From assembly GCF_964204865.1 (NCBI RefSeq), contig NC_135262.1:13206001-13270000 (forward strand): a DNA stretch of 64,000 nucleotides. Reading direction: 5' to 3'. Position numbers and translations under genes: made by a program. How positions within the stretch are numbered: position 1 is the stretch's first letter; each line of letters begins with the position of its first letter. This document shows positions 22,046-34,828 of the stretch, one piece after another. The notes beneath the pieces were generated by a model. That model had not been told where the DNA came from. It did not search any database and saw only the letters and a program-made list of their open reading frames with translations. The stretch is from Styela clava (lineage: Eukaryota > Chordata > Ascidiacea > Stolidobranchia > Styelidae).

Positions 22046-23144
22046 CTACATAATAGAGAATTGCCTGTTCGTAGCAGTTTTTATCCGCATATCGCGTGTG
22101 GGGTACTTTTATTGCTGCAACATATACTTAATACGTTTGGGATTATGACCTGAAGTTAATTTTTAACGAAACGACTAACATCGATCGATTTACCAACAGC
22201 AATCGGATACTATATATACACGAAACCGGGATATTATGGCTCGCTGTAATTGATTGAGGATCAGACTTAAATATTTATATTAAGTATAGTATATAAATAG
22301 AAAAAAATATTAGCATTTGAATAAAATGTTGGGAAAGTATGGAAAACGATGAACTTGCTGTTGTTAATCTCATCAAATATCTTATAATTTGAAAAAAGTT
22401 ATTGTGATAATCTTCAAGTGAATTGTTTTAATTGCTTTTCTGCTGTAATCGTGTCAGTATACAAACAACTAATATATAGCCTCTGGCAAAATTAGAAAAG
22501 GTGAATTTAGAAATGGCAATGCACGGGGCAGTATAGAATCTTTGATGGGTCTTCTAGGGCCTTACTATAGTCGTAGTACATTGTAGTTCATTGTACAACT
22601 ACGAACCTAAAAATATAAAATACATAGAAGGACTATTTACTCAGGCATTAAATGACATGCCTTTCGGATACAGCACTCAAACCAAACTTCTTAATAAAAC
22701 AATCGATGTCTATTATTTCCAAAATAAAATTCGCATGTCTTCTTACGCCAGTTTTACAATCGCGCAATATGTGGGTAAAGCAAATTACATCATAATTTAA
22801 CATGAGCAGAGCTATTTTGTCAGCTGCTACGTAGTTTTTAGACTAAAATTACAAAAGTATCTTTTAGAATGTCGGAAACGGCGGCACGAAATCTGCAATT
22901 TAGCTAAAAAGCGAAGTTGTCGTTCGCCAAATGATTATGACGTGCACCGGTTTTCGTCACCCTTGCAAAAATTGAAATTCAAGCATGGACTAATTATAAA
23001 AACGTTACACTTTTTCGGCCCCTTTTTTACAACCTGTTAGCAATCTTATAGTGACGTCAAATTAGCGACATGCGAACAGTTCTAATCCATGTGATTTATG
23101 AATTGCTATCATAGTGTCCTTGCTCGAAATATGACTATTTTGTC

Positions 23145-23337
23145 GGTACTCCCGTAGTATGTGAACCAAGATGGCGGACACCGGAACGTTGTATGTGTAC
23201 CAGGTTAGGGCTAGTACCCGAACTCGTAATAGAACTAAAATAAGGAAAATTGGAATAAAATTATGGCCTAACTCTAACCTGGTACAAATACTGCGATCCG
23301 GTGTCCGCCATCTTGGTTCGCATGCTACAGGAGTACC
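23145..23337. mobile_element. AAGATGGCG foldback element upstream of sulfotransferase A
   Basis: This is a 193-bp foldback with ends GGTACTCC / GGAGTACC and perfect 8-bp target duplications ATTTTGTC (23137-23144 and 23338-23345). Both arms contain CCAAGATGGCGGACACCGGA and GTACCAGGTTAG. The same insertion sits at the same place in the duplicated copy (34401-34593), so it preceded the segmental duplication. It lies about 240 bp upstream of the start codon. Confidence 0.85.
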
Positions 23338-23500
23338 ATTTTGTCGACATAAAAACAGCATTATATATAGAGAGATTAGATTATTACCACCGATATATAT
23401 ATATGTGATTTGTCAGTGTAAATGCTAACACATATTACTGCTCACTCAATGTTTTGTTCACCAATTGCTTTATTAAGCTAAGGAATGAAAATTTGCACAA

Positions 23501-23509
23501 TATATATAG
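23501..23509 (+). promoter_or_regulatory. TATA-like box of sulfotransferase A
   Basis: TATATATAG lies 76 bases before the start codon at 23577. The duplicated gene has TATATTTA at the same distance (34753-34760). Spacing suits a core promoter with a short leader, but AT-rich background makes this tentative. Confidence 0.35.
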
Positions 23510-23576
23510 TATACTTCACGCATAGATAAGTAGCTTTTCATCACAGCACTTGCAAAAATTCAAAAAATCAAGAAGC

Positions 23577-24585
23577 ATGGCAGACTTTGTTGCCTCTTTT
23601 TCTGAGGATATAAGACGTAAAGCAGAAGAAGTAAGAGAATTCATGAAAACCAGGGTACTAAGACCACAGGTTTGGATGAATGTTAAAGGTGTTCCGGTTT
23701 ACTCGATGGAAACTGCCAAATATGCTTATGAGAATTGGACCCCTCGCAAGGGTGACGTTTTTGTTGTAACTTATCCTAAATGTGGAACAAATTGGGTTCG
23801 AGAAATTGTGAAACAAATATATTTCATAAGAGACCAGAAATCGATGGATATCATGAATGAGAGATCAAACAACCCTTTACTTGCTGCACAAGAGATATTT
23901 GATCAAGGTCCACCAGCTAAACTTATAGTTGCTGATTATTTTCCATGTCCCCGAATATTTTGCACGCACCTTCCAGAGGAATTGATGAATTTTAAGAAAA
24001 TCGAAGAGATGGAGGCAAAAGTGATTTACGTTTATCGAAATCCTAAAGACATGGCAGTGTCTTACTTCCACTTTTTGCAAAACACTCCGTATGCATCCGA
24101 ACTTGAACATCTTAGACCTAAAGACTTTGAAGAATTTGTCCGACAATTGATAAAAGGTGAAAAATGGGATTCTACTCCAGAAGGAGAATGGTATCCTTAT
24201 CATATTGAAGGCTGGTTGCAACACAAGGGTGAAAACTGTATCAAGTTTGTAGCATACGAAGATTTGAAAAAGGATTTTCAAGGTGTCGCTCGAGAGCTGT
24301 CTAAGTTGCTTGGTGTGGAGAGAACAGATGATGAATTTTTGAAAATAGAACAAAACTGTTCATTCGGCCAAATGAAACGAAAAAACGTAAACACATTTTT
24401 TAGGAAAGATGAATATGTTTCGTAAAGGCGATGTTGGCGATTGGAAAAATTATTTCACTGAAGCTCTCTCTAACGAAATGGAAAATAAACTCAAAGTAGA
24501 AATGGAAGGTATCGATATCACGTTTCAGTATGAGATAAATAACGAAAAAGTCCACAAAAGTGAAAAACTAGATTGCAAATTGTAA
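23577..24585 (+). pseudogene. Cytosolic sulfotransferase A, frameshifted near the C terminus
   Basis: A SULT-family enzyme would transfer sulfonate from PAPS to a small acceptor. The frame starting MADFVASF is intact for about 275 residues: TYPKCGTNW (5'-phosphosulfate loop, residues 65-73), the catalytic-type His in CTHLPEEL (131) and YRNPKDMAVSYF (3'-phosphate site, from 153). At 24396-24401 a run of six T replaces five T in its twin at 34.8 kb. The shift causes a stop at 24423-24425, before the RKGDVGDWKNYF PAPS motif. The lost C terminus continues, intact, in the next frame to a TAA at 24583-24585. AATAAA is at 24641-24646. There are no introns. It may be a very young pseudogene or a homopolymer sequencing error. 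Confidence 0.85.
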
Positions 24586-26199
24586 TATGAACGCATTTGC
24601 TGATAACTTTTTGCTGATTGAGAAATATGTTGCTTTTCATAATAAATTCACTTATTCCGTACGAATTGCCTCTTATTTCATCAGAGGCGCATATAATTTT
24701 AATTCCTCAATTTCGTGCAGAGTCTTTATTTGAAATTAAATTGGCTCTTGAAGCACGTTTTTCTTCGTGAACAATTTTCTCATCGTATTCTCTAAATTGA
24801 TTCTTGAACATGAGGTAGTGCTATGGGTCTTTCTGTCAATTCGGGGTCGTTGGTACAAGAAAAAAAACTTTTTGCTTTTGCTACTTGACGAACTGCTTTC
24901 AATTTTGTTATTAGTTAAATATTGGGGAACCTCTTAGAACCTCAACTTGCATACGGTATATTCAAATCTTCCCAAAGTCTGATTTCCTGGGATAGCGTGC
25001 CTTTATTTCGTTCATCTCAACTACCACAGTGGAAAAAGTATAGAAAAAGTGGGGACCCCATTCTGCGTGTCTAGTATACCCAATACTATTTAACGTGCTA
25101 ACGCGGAGTAACCCCAACTGACTCTTCAGAGGTCAGTGAGCACAGAATAGATTGTAATGCCAAATGTTCGTATAATATTGTAAATTTGCACAATCGAAAT
25201 GATTTAAATAACAGATAACGCTATACACTTATAATCGCAATGCAAGTATACGTGGTGAAATCAAAGTGTAACTAACAAAAAACGACAAAACAAAGACGAT
25301 CAATCAACACTTGAGCTAGGATGGGAAATACGTCATCAACTTTTTCGCATATAACGTTGCACAAAAATATCATAAAGGAAATGAATTGAATTGCCGACCT
25401 TGTTCCAGAAAAATAACATGCACTTTCAACAATAAGTGGTTAAAAGTATTAAATACACAGTAACTATCAATATGTACTTGCTATTGCTGCAATAGACTCT
25501 CTTACTAATGGGATTGTGCATTATTTATTTAAAATTCGGTTGTCAATTTTACTATCGTCTCGTTTATTTTTGTATTCTTGTTTTGTACCAGCGCTTTTTT
25601 GATAAATAAACGACGTGGTAATTATTTAAGTAAGATTTACGGGCATAGTTTTTATTAATGATTTGAGCCCTAATGTGGCCCGAGTGTGGTTCACCCAGAG
25701 AAACCGGAACGTCCACTCATCTTTCGGGGGGCCACAGTTTTTCTCTGCTCTGAGGTTTTGACTAAACCATATCGGTATTTTAATCAATTCATGAACTAAT
25801 TATTAAGTGAAACAATGAATATAGACATAAAAATGGAATTCTGGACAGACTTTGCATCAGTTGTACATGCGGTAGTGCTTTCACCGAATATCAGAGGCCC
25901 GGGAGGGTTAAACTCGGGTTGAGTTTTCGCAATCTCAATCTATGACGGTTTCTTCGGAAATGATCCATTCAGTTTCTCATTACATACATAATAAAAAATA
26001 ACGACAATGGATTATAACTCCACATTGTTTCTATTTTTTTGGTAATACTGGCAAAAATCAAACTGCAGCGCTTCCACAATACGACACAGAAAATTAGGTT
26101 TGCTCTCACACGCTGGTTTCTTGCATCACAGTGACCTGACTCGCAGCGCACTCTCGATTTATCACATAATTATAATTCTGATAAGGGTATTTTGGACCG

Positions 26200-26638
26200 T
26201 TATGTATTCTATGTTGAACGAAATCACTCCTAGTCCTATTGACTATTAGTAAATTTAGATTGAAATTTTAAAAAATAATTTTGAACACCTTTACTGTGAA
26301 AAAACGAAAGTGCTCGATATGCAAGAAACGGAATTAATCGTAAACACAGCAAAAGATGTGGTACTTTGAATTTCACACATAAAGACTGGAATTACACCTA
26401 GTAGTATATATTTACGATTAAACACACACTGTGAAAATTTCGCTATAAAATAAAAATAGGTGTTTTTCGTTTTATAAAAAGCGATACGGCGAGATACAAG
26501 TTACGATTACACAGAAACGACTTCCAACGTATTTCGCTCTTATATATATATAAATATGCAAAACACAGAACAGAATGCAATACATGTTTTAATTTTGACA
26601 TGATATTTTCAAGCAAGGCAGAATGAAAGAGTCGACCA
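26200..26638. other. Short gene-free interval 3' of sulfotransferase C
   Basis: This contains sequence also found downstream of the loci at 38.1 and 40.2 kb (on the other strand), including TGCATTCTGTTCTGTGTTTT. It therefore holds the shared 3' flank of the sulfotransferase family. Confidence 0.5.
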
Positions 26639-27588
26639 CTACAATTCACAATCTGGAGCTCTGTTTTCATTTACTATTTCGTTATTTATCTCATATTGAA
26701 ACTCAATATCAACTTCTGCCATTTCTGCTTGAAATTTTCTATCCATTTCTTTAGAAAGAGCTTCACTGAAATAATTTTTCCAATCGCCAACATCGCCTTT
26801 ACGGAACAAATTCAGTTTTCCTAAAAATGTTTCTTTGTATTTTCTTTTCATTTGGCCGAATGAACAACGCTTTTGTATTTCGAAAAATTCATCATCTGTT
26901 CTTTCCACATCAAGAAACTTTGCTATTTCTCGACAGACCCTTTGGAAATCTTTTTTCAAATCTTCATAAGCCACAAACTTGATGCAGTGTTCACTTGAGT
27001 GTTGCAGCCAGCTTTTAATTGTCGAACAAACGTTTCAAAGTCGTTAGTTCTAAGATGTTCAAGTTCGGATGCATATGGAGTGTTTTGCATAAAGTGAAAG
27101 TAAGACACTGCCATGTCTTTAGGATTTCGATAAACGTAAATCACTTTTGCCTCCATCTCTTTGATTTTCTTGAAATTCATCAATTCCTCTGGAAGGTGAG
27201 TGCAAAATATTCGGGGACATGGAAAATAATCAGCAACTATAAATTTAGCTGGTGGACCTTGATCAAATATCTCTTCTGCAGCAAGTAAAGGGTTATTTGA
27301 TCTCTCGTTCATGATATCCATCGATTTCTGGTCTCTTATGAAATATATTTGCTTCACAATTTCTCGAACCCAATTTGTTCCACATTTAGGATAAGTTACA
27401 ACAAAAACGTCACCTTTGCGAGGGGTCCAATTCTCATAAGCATATTTTGCAGCTTCCATCGAGTGATACAGAACACCTTTAACATTCTTCCAAACCTGTG
27501 GTCTTTGTATCCTATTTTTCATAAATTCACTCACTTCTTCTGCTTTAAGTTTTATATCTTTGGGTAAAGAAGCAATAAAGTCGGCCAT
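26639..27588 (-). pseudogene. Sulfotransferase C, disrupted by a 58-bp deletion
   Basis: This minus-strand, intronless SULT gene starts MADFIASLPKDIKL at 27588. TYPKCGTNW, CTHLPEEL and YRNPKDMAVSYF are all intact. Compared with the intact gene at 40.2 kb, 58 bp are missing at about 27015-27019, between two copies of ATTAA, leaving one copy. The deletion removes the segment containing KWDSTPEGEW and shifts the frame to an early stop (about 26956). The C-terminal third, including RKGDVGDWKNYF, survives in another frame down to TAG at 26639-26641. It is most likely a pseudogene. Microhomology suggests end-joining or replication slippage. It faces away from its neighbours. Confidence 0.85.
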
Positions 27589-27589
27589 G

Positions 27590-28620
27590 TCAGTGACCTT
27601 ATAAATTAATATGAACGAAGTTGTTACAGAATATAAAGTAATAATATAATTCACAGCCTTCGAAGACAAGTTATCTATTTTATTTATTGATTTATGTTTT
27701 AGGAATTATGAAATGATATTTAATAAATAGATTAGTTATATTTTTAAATCCTACGAGTTGTTAAAAGTACATATCTATTCATTGTCCAAATTCCCAAGTC
27801 GTTATTTATTCATTGGACGTTGTTGCTTCGATTCGTCGTTTTATTAACATTTATTTAGTTGCTATCTAAGTGAAAAAAAACTAATTAAAAGATAAAATTT
27901 GAATAAAAAATACTTTACAGCTATTCTTGCTTACAAAAAACTCTCAATCCGATGACCCTGACCATGCGTGCGATGTGATTTATTAGAGCTGCTTTGAATC
28001 TTATAAACTGAATTTTACGTGTAACCGTACATGCAACTCATGAGGTATAAAATGGAAAATAGACTCTTTTCACACATATATACATATGTTTGATAAATAT
28101 GCCAAGGGTTTTAAGTCACGTTTTCAAACTTGATTTTTTCTTATTTAGCAGACTTGAAGCCAGCAACAACCTGTACACATTGCACTCAATCTTCTCTTTG
28201 TATTGACGTGACAGTGTCCAAGTTTGCTATTGATTTGCTTTTGGTGACAAATTTCGAAAGTGAAAATGTCAAATCTGATAGAAATAAAACCACTGGTCAC
28301 GTTCCCAGCATATTTCATGACGTAACTTAGTAATATAACTGGATATGTGTGTTGCTGAAAACCGTTTATTAACCACCAACTGAAAATATCCTAATCGAAA
28401 TAGCAATTGTGGAAATCATGCCCATAACATTTTTGTCATTATTTCGTAATCGAAATCAATTCTGAGTATGAGAAATACTTAAGACATTGCGTTCTATCGA
28501 TACCTGCCTGATTTCGAAGCAGTCCAAAAATTATTTTTGTAATGCTATCAAGCTAAATTCAAGCAAATCAATTGAATTTCATATATATATATATATTTAA
28601 ATTACCACTAGGCAGTGAGG
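27590..28620. other. 5' flank of sulfotransferase C
   Basis: This is similar in reverse complement to the upstream regions of the loci at 38.1 kb (37.6-38.1) and 40.2 kb (39.46-40.19). Shared words include AACGACGAATC and, near 28300, the block matching CAGCTACGTCCTGAAATATG. It is a duplicated promoter flank; no further gene is seen. Confidence 0.5.
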
Positions 28621-29984
28621 CGCTCGACCATCTATCTGGCATATAACAAGTGAGCTACAACAATGCTCAAATATATTGACACGAACGTCGCGCGCACCGG
28701 AACGATACAATAAGGACTTGGACTACATAATAATAAACGTGCATTTGGAACCTATGCATTTGGGGTATCACTTTACATAATACTGTAGCAAATGTGGATT
28801 GTAACTATTAACCCCTTCATATTAATATCATGTATTTTCCGAAATTAGTCATTTTATTATCACAACAGCGATAAAGCCTTCGTTCTATGTAGCCTTCTTT
28901 GTGAGCGACCAATTTGATGACGCATGTTTTCGTTTACGCCGAGGAGGCTGAAATATATTGTGCTTCTGATACCATTCTGATTTTACTGCATTAAGAGTTA
29001 AGAGTGTTTTCAGTTTATCTGTATCCGGATTGGATTGCGAAACATTTGGCATTCAATACATTGTGTGCTTTATTGACCTCTAATGGAGACCAGATCGGGG
29101 TTACATTCCATAACATGGGAATCGAATATATACCTATAGGGCCAAACAAATTTCCTATAATATAATCATTTGTAATTTGTTTTTAAAGTCACTTTTATTA
29201 TTTCCATTTATCTAAATTTAACTGGCACTGTAGTTGACGAAACGGAATTGGTTTGTGTCGAAGATCCAGGTTTGTTGTATTTTATTTGTTTTGTTAGCAC
29301 TGGCATGTTCTGACAAATAAATGACCAGAATCAAGTGGAATACACATACCGGTATACAATTTAGGCTCCCGTCGAACCTCATCGCACTGAACAGTTGAAA
29401 TTAGGAGCCCAATCCTAACTTTATAAAGGGGGAGGTTATTTCGTGCAAGGTTATGGAAAAGTAACCTCAGATACTAATACCCCGAGTGGAAATATTCATC
29501 CGTTTCTCAAATTTCAAACTGTAATGAAATGCGGATAAACGCGTTTGCCAGCTGTTTTATTTTACAGAAATAGAGATAAAATATACCTCGGCGCCATATC
29601 GAGGTTGTCCGTAACGAATGATGATAATTTCAAGCGAAGCGCTGCAATGAAGTATTCTTTGTTGCAAATTCATCACCTAGCTAGTGAAATTCGAACACGC
29701 TCTAATTTTATCTTTATTTATGTACATTTAGCCTACGGCCAATCTTCGATTCATCTGTAAAACCGAGATAAATTTTATCAGTCACGCTGATATTCAGCTA
29801 AAAAATCCTTAGTTTATCATAACAACCTAAGATATTTCAAAGCTATAAGCAGAAAGCATATAAAAATGCTATCACAGATACACCCAAGCGTATGACATCT
29901 GTTTAGATATGAGTTTTCAATCAAATGCACTGATATCTATAAGACGCAACATCGGCAGGTCCACTAAACCTTGTATCCGCGCGA
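28620..29984. other. Gene-free DNA with blocks similar to 18.5-19.1 kb
   Basis: Same-strand similarity to 18.5-19.05 kb covers the region around CAATGCTCAAATATAT, the CCTATGCATTTGGGGTAT block and the GTAGTTGACGAA block. No gene is recognised. The 29545-29760 open frame has no family features. Confidence 0.4.
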
Positions 29985-29991
29985 AGTCATG

Positions 29992-31578
29992 TATGGTGGC
30001 CCATCGTTGTCACGCGTAAAATTGAAAATAAAAATAGGAAATAAAATAAAAAACCGAAAATAAAAAAATTGTTGTAAAAAAACATAAAAATAATTTAAAA
30101 AAAAATTAAAATTAAAAATAAATAAATAAATAAAAACGAAAAAAAAAAACAAAAAAAAAAAAATTAAAAAAAAAAAAAATTAAAAAAAAAAAAATTTAAT
30201 AAAAAGAAAATAAAAAGGTTGACAACGATGGTCCGCCTCGTAGCCCATCGTTGTCACGCGTTTTTATTTTTAGAAAATTTGCTTCTGCTTGGGACCAACG
30301 TTGTCAGGCATAATCCTACGCGTACAAATGTGTTCCCTGGGTTTCAAACTCATTACTGATTTTCTTGAGCAATATTAAATATGAAAATGTTCTATAAATT
30401 CTCCATGCTACAAGTTCAACAAGAAGTAATATATTTATAATAATGATAAGAGAATATAGAATTGAATACGAAAATTCGTTTTTACGTGTATAAGGTAATT
30501 TAATTGGAGAATGCTGCTTAACTACTCAGTTGTCTGGACACTCGCGATGCCGGTACCGTACCGTCTTACCAAATACCGGTAGTCGGTTATAGTCGCTTTG
30601 CGTCTGACCGTACCGGTAGCCATACAATCACTCATGAAAGAATGGGAGATACGGATAGTCTCGTAGAATATAGACTACTGAAACACTCTCTGCGCCTGCC
30701 CCATACCGTACAGCCGTAACGTACCGATCCAGACAAATGATAAATCGCCCGTGCTCAAACCATTTATTTCAATCCATACCTCGATCCTAGTAGAATATAG
30801 TGAGTCGAGGTATGGATTGAAATAAATGGTTGAGCACGGGCGATTTATCATTTGTCTGGATCGGTACGTTACGGCTGTACGGTATGGGGCAGGCGCAGAG
30901 AGTGTTTCAGTAGACTATATTCTACGAGACTATCCGTATCTCCCATTCTTTCACGAGTGATTGCATGGGTACCGGTACGGTCAGACGGTACCGTACCGGC
31001 ATCGCACGAGTGTCTGAGCAGTTAAGCAGCATTTTTCAATTAAATTACCTTCTACACGTAAAAACAAATTTTCGTATCCAATTCTATATTCTCTTATCAT
31101 TATTATAAATATATTGCTTGTGGTTGAACTTGTAGCATGGAGAATTTATAGAACATTTTCATGTTGAATTTATTGGATATTGCTCATGAAAATCAGTAGT
31201 GAGTTAGAAACCCAGGAAACACATTTGTGCGTGTAGGATTAAGCCTGACAACGTTGGTCCCAAGCAGCATCAAATTTTCCAAAAATAAAAACGCGTGACA
31301 ACGATGGGCCACGAGGCGGACCATCGTTGTCAACCTTTTTATTTTCTTTTTATCCAATTTTTTTTTTTTTTTTAATTTTTTGTTTTTAATTTTAATTTTT
31401 TTTTAAATTTTTTTTTTTGTTTTATTTTTCAATTTTTTTTTAATTTCAATTTTTTTTTTATTTCTTTTTTTTCAATTATTTTTATGTTTTTTCACAACTA
31501 TTTTTTTATTTTCGCTTTTTCATTTTATTTTTGCATTTTTTTTTTAAATTTTACACGTGACAACGATGGGCCACCATA
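29992..31578. mobile_element. Giant near-perfect palindrome (foldback element)
   Basis: This 1587-bp inverted repeat has arms of about 780-790 bp and a roughly 20-bp spacer (30785-30804). The ends are TATGGTGGCCCATCGTTGTC and its complement. The duplicated flank AGTCATG at 29985-29991 and (A)GTCATG at 31578/31579-31584 gives a 6-7 bp target duplication. GCCCATCGTTGTCACGCG is repeated inside each arm. The outer part of each arm is an A-only/T-only tract of about 200 bp; the inner part has many CCGGTA / GTACCG words. There is no open frame of note. The A/T tracts have diverged, while the inner ~250 bp next to the spacer are almost identical. Confidence 0.85.
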
Positions 31579-31584
31579 GTCATG

Positions 31585-33262
31585 CTAGTTTATCAGTTAA
31601 ACTTTTAAAAGTTTGAATACCTGCGATGACCTATAGATATTTTTGTATAATTAGTAGGCTAAGTAATAGTAACGTCCCATAATTATATTTCAATTATTTT
31701 ATTAATAAATTCTGAACACGACACCGTTTAATTATTGGTTAACATTTTTTACGTCAGTATCTATTTTTGAATCGCATTGCGATTATATACTAGACGCTTT
31801 GCTTCACTAGGAAATTTTGCCCAAAATAAAAACAACCGGCTATTCATATTGTCACATCGCATTGCAATAAAATATGAATCCTTGAGGTTTTGCTAAAATT
31901 GTTGTGGTTGTTATTTGTCTTGTTGATCGGGCGAATTTTTATCCTTTGCAACTAATGAATCAGTGGATAGGTTGGTGAGTGGGTGGTATAGGTAGATATG
32001 TTTGCCCATTCAATTGTTCTCTTATATGTATTTTTAGATGGACCTGACTCAAATTCATAAGATAAATGGATTCTAGATATATATATTTCATTTATATAGA
32101 CTCTTATAGAGCTAAAAATGAGGTCGATGATGACTCCACGTAACTGTCATTAATGCGATATCGCTCAATATAGGCAGTTGAATGGAATGATTGGATTGCT
32201 AGTTTCGCGAGATTTTCCTCATCTTTCGCTCAGACAGACATTATCAATCAATTTTCAGTCTTAACGTAACTTCGGATCATGGCGTTTGATTCTTAAAATA
32301 TTCGTAAACATATTCTTCACTCAGAATTATCCAACGCTGATGAAGCTTTAGCCATGAGATATTATTGCAATCTTACATACTTACAGAATTCTATTTCAAA
32401 ATATATAACAATTAATTTTATCCTGGAATATCAAAACATATACTTATTTTGAATAAACCGGATATTAAGTTACATTCATTGGCTAGATAATTAGGATTGA
32501 GTTGATTCACCTCTCAATACATCATTATTGCTTTAACTACTTTCATTCAAGAACGTGCCTCGCGTACAGTCCTGAGGTATATTATTTTAAATATGTGATT
32601 TAACTTGTGTGACCTTGCGTTCGATTAATTGGTCATGGCTATGGTATAAAAAACTTTTAATGATTAAAATTAATGCTCGGGTTGAATTCATCTCTTATAT
32701 TAGGTGTTATTTGTACACCATTAGTTGATTACTAACACGACTTAAGTGGCATATTAATCATTTTTGTTCGCCTTGTTTTCAATTCAGAGGCACCCCACAT
32801 ATACAGAGGTCGCATCGATGGCAATGGCTCTGAGATGGCGTCGCAGCCCCCTGGCTTCTGATCTAGCATTGGTCGTGTAAAGTGTAAACAAATGTAAAGA
32901 GGAAGCTGGGATCTGTCTGTAAAATGAAATACATGGAAATTCCTACATACAGTATTTCAGAATACCGTCATATAGCGGAGACTCTAACGAAGGATTAAGT
33001 TGTGAACAATGAAAGAGTGGGTTTCGAATGATGTGAACTGTTTTTGCATGGCACAACGTTCGATTAGAAAGTATTCCTTGAATTTTTCACTTCTATTCTT
33101 TGCAAAAAGGTTAGGATACCCATGTAGTAGGCCTAGCCTACTTTTAGGTCCCAAGTTTTAATATCATTTGAAGTTCTAAAAACTTTGCGAAATTACCTAC
33201 CGAATTGTTTGCGTATCTTGTGTTTTGTGTTGGTGGAGTTCACTTTAATTATCAATCTACCT
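31585..33262. other. Gene-free DNA with blocks similar to 19.7-20.05 kb
   Basis: About 32000-32310 resembles 19760-20040, including GGAATGATTGGATTGCTAGT and CGTAACTTCGGATCA. No coding or RNA gene is seen. 32780-33240 is unassigned. Confidence 0.4.
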
Positions 33263-34400
33263 AATAGAGAATTGCCTGTTCGTAGCAGCTTTTATCCGCA
33301 TATCACGTGTGGGGTACTTTTATTGCTGCAACATATACTTAATACGTTTGGGATTATGACCTGAAGTTAATTTTTAACGAAACGACTAACATCGATCGAT
33401 TTACCAACAGCAATTGGATACTATATATACACGAAACCGGGATATTATGGCTCGCTGTAATTGATTGAGGATCAGACTGAAATATTTATATTAAGTATAG
33501 TATATAAATAGAAAAATATTAGCATTTGAATAACAAGTTGGGAAAGTATGGAAAACGATGAACTAGCTGTTGTTAATCTCATCAAATATCTTATAATTTG
33601 AAAAAAGTTATTGTGATAATCTTCAAGTGAATTGTTTTAATTACTTTTCAGCTGTAATCGTGTCAGTCTACAAACAACTAAAATATAGCTTCTAGCAAAA
33701 TTAGAAAAGGTGGATTTAGAAATGGCAAGGCACGGGGCTGTATACAAACTTCGATGGGTCTTCTAGGGCCTTACTATAGTCGTAGTACATTGTAGTTCAT
33801 TGTACAACTACGAACCTAAAAATATAAAATACATACAAGGACTATTCCCTCAGGCATTAAATGACATGCCTTTCGGATACAGCACTCAAACCAATCTTCT
33901 TAACATAACAATCGATGTCTATTATTTCCAAAATTAGTTTTCCAGTGAAATACCTCATCGCAGAACGGAATCAACTTTGAAAACGGACGCATGTGTTCTT
34001 ACGCCAGTTTTACAATCGCGCAATATGTGCGTAAAGCAAATTACATCATAATTTAACATAAGCAGAGCTATTTTGTCAGCTGCTACGTAGTTTTTAGACT
34101 AAAATTACAAAAGTGTCTTTTAAATGTCGGAAACGGCGGCACGAAAGCTGCAATTTAGCTAAAAAGCGAAGTTGTCATTCGCCAAATGATTATAACGTGT
34201 CACCGGTTTTCGTCACCATTGCAAAAATTGAAATTCAAGCATGGACTTATTATAAAAACGTTACACTTTTTCAGCCCCTGTTTTACAACCTGTTAGCAAG
34301 CTTATAGTGACGTCAAATTAGCGACATGCGAACAGTTCTAATCCATGTGATTTATGAATTGCTATCATAGTGTCCTTTCTCGAAATATGACTATTTTGTC

Positions 34401-34593
34401 GGTACTCCCGTAGTATGTGAACCAAGATGGCGGACACCGGAACGTTGTATGTGTACCAGGTTAGGGCTAGTACCCGAACTCGTAATAGAACTAAAATAAG
34501 GAAAATTGGAATAAAATTTTGTACTAACTCTAACCTGGTACACATACTACGTTCCGGTGTCCGCCATCTTGGTTCACATGCTACAGGAGTACC
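34401..34593. mobile_element. AAGATGGCG foldback element upstream of sulfotransferase B
   Basis: Orthologous to 23145-23337: the same ends GGTACTCC / GGAGTACC and the same ATTTTGTC duplications (34393-34400 and 34594-34601). Arms here are better matched to each other than in the other copy (for example ACATACTACGTTCCGG against its complement). Its left arm happens to read in frame with the downstream gene, so a longer open frame starting at 34427 is an artefact. Confidence 0.85.
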
Positions 34594-34752
34594 ATTTTGT
34601 CGACATAAAAACAGCATTATATATAGAGATATTAGATTATTACCAACGATATATATATGTGTGATTTGTCAATGTAAACACATATCACTGCTCACTCAAT
34701 GTATTGTTCACCAATTGCTTTATTTTAAGCTGAGGAATGCAAATTTGCACGA

Positions 34753-34760
34753 TATATTTA
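34753..34760 (+). promoter_or_regulatory. TATA-like box of sulfotransferase B
   Basis: TATATTTA lies 76 bases before the start codon, at the same position as in the duplicate gene. The call is tentative in this AT-rich sequence. Confidence 0.35.
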
Positions 34761-34828
34761 GTATACTTCACGCAGAGACAAGTAGCTTTTCATCCCAGCA
34801 CTTGCAAAAATTCAAAAAATCAATAAGC

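Larger units (their letters stand above)
22048..26200. repeat. Segmental duplication, copy 1
   Basis: This ~4.15-kb segment matches 33.27-37.43 kb on the same strand with few differences (more than 95% identical by eye). The shared part starts near AATAGAGAATTGCCTGTTCG and ends near GCGCACTCTCGATT. It includes upstream DNA, a foldback element, a sulfotransferase gene and about 1.6 kb downstream. Copy 2 has an extra ~57 bp near 33935-33990. Confidence 0.9.

Noticed and set aside
29964-30152. Open frame of Phe, Ile and Tyr residues on the minus strand
   Set aside because: It is the translation of an A-rich homopolymer shoulder of the palindrome.
34427-34828. N-terminal extension of the sulfotransferase B frame
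   Set aside because: The extension reads through a foldback element and the promoter; paralogs align from MADF, and the duplicate at 23.6 kb has an upstream stop.
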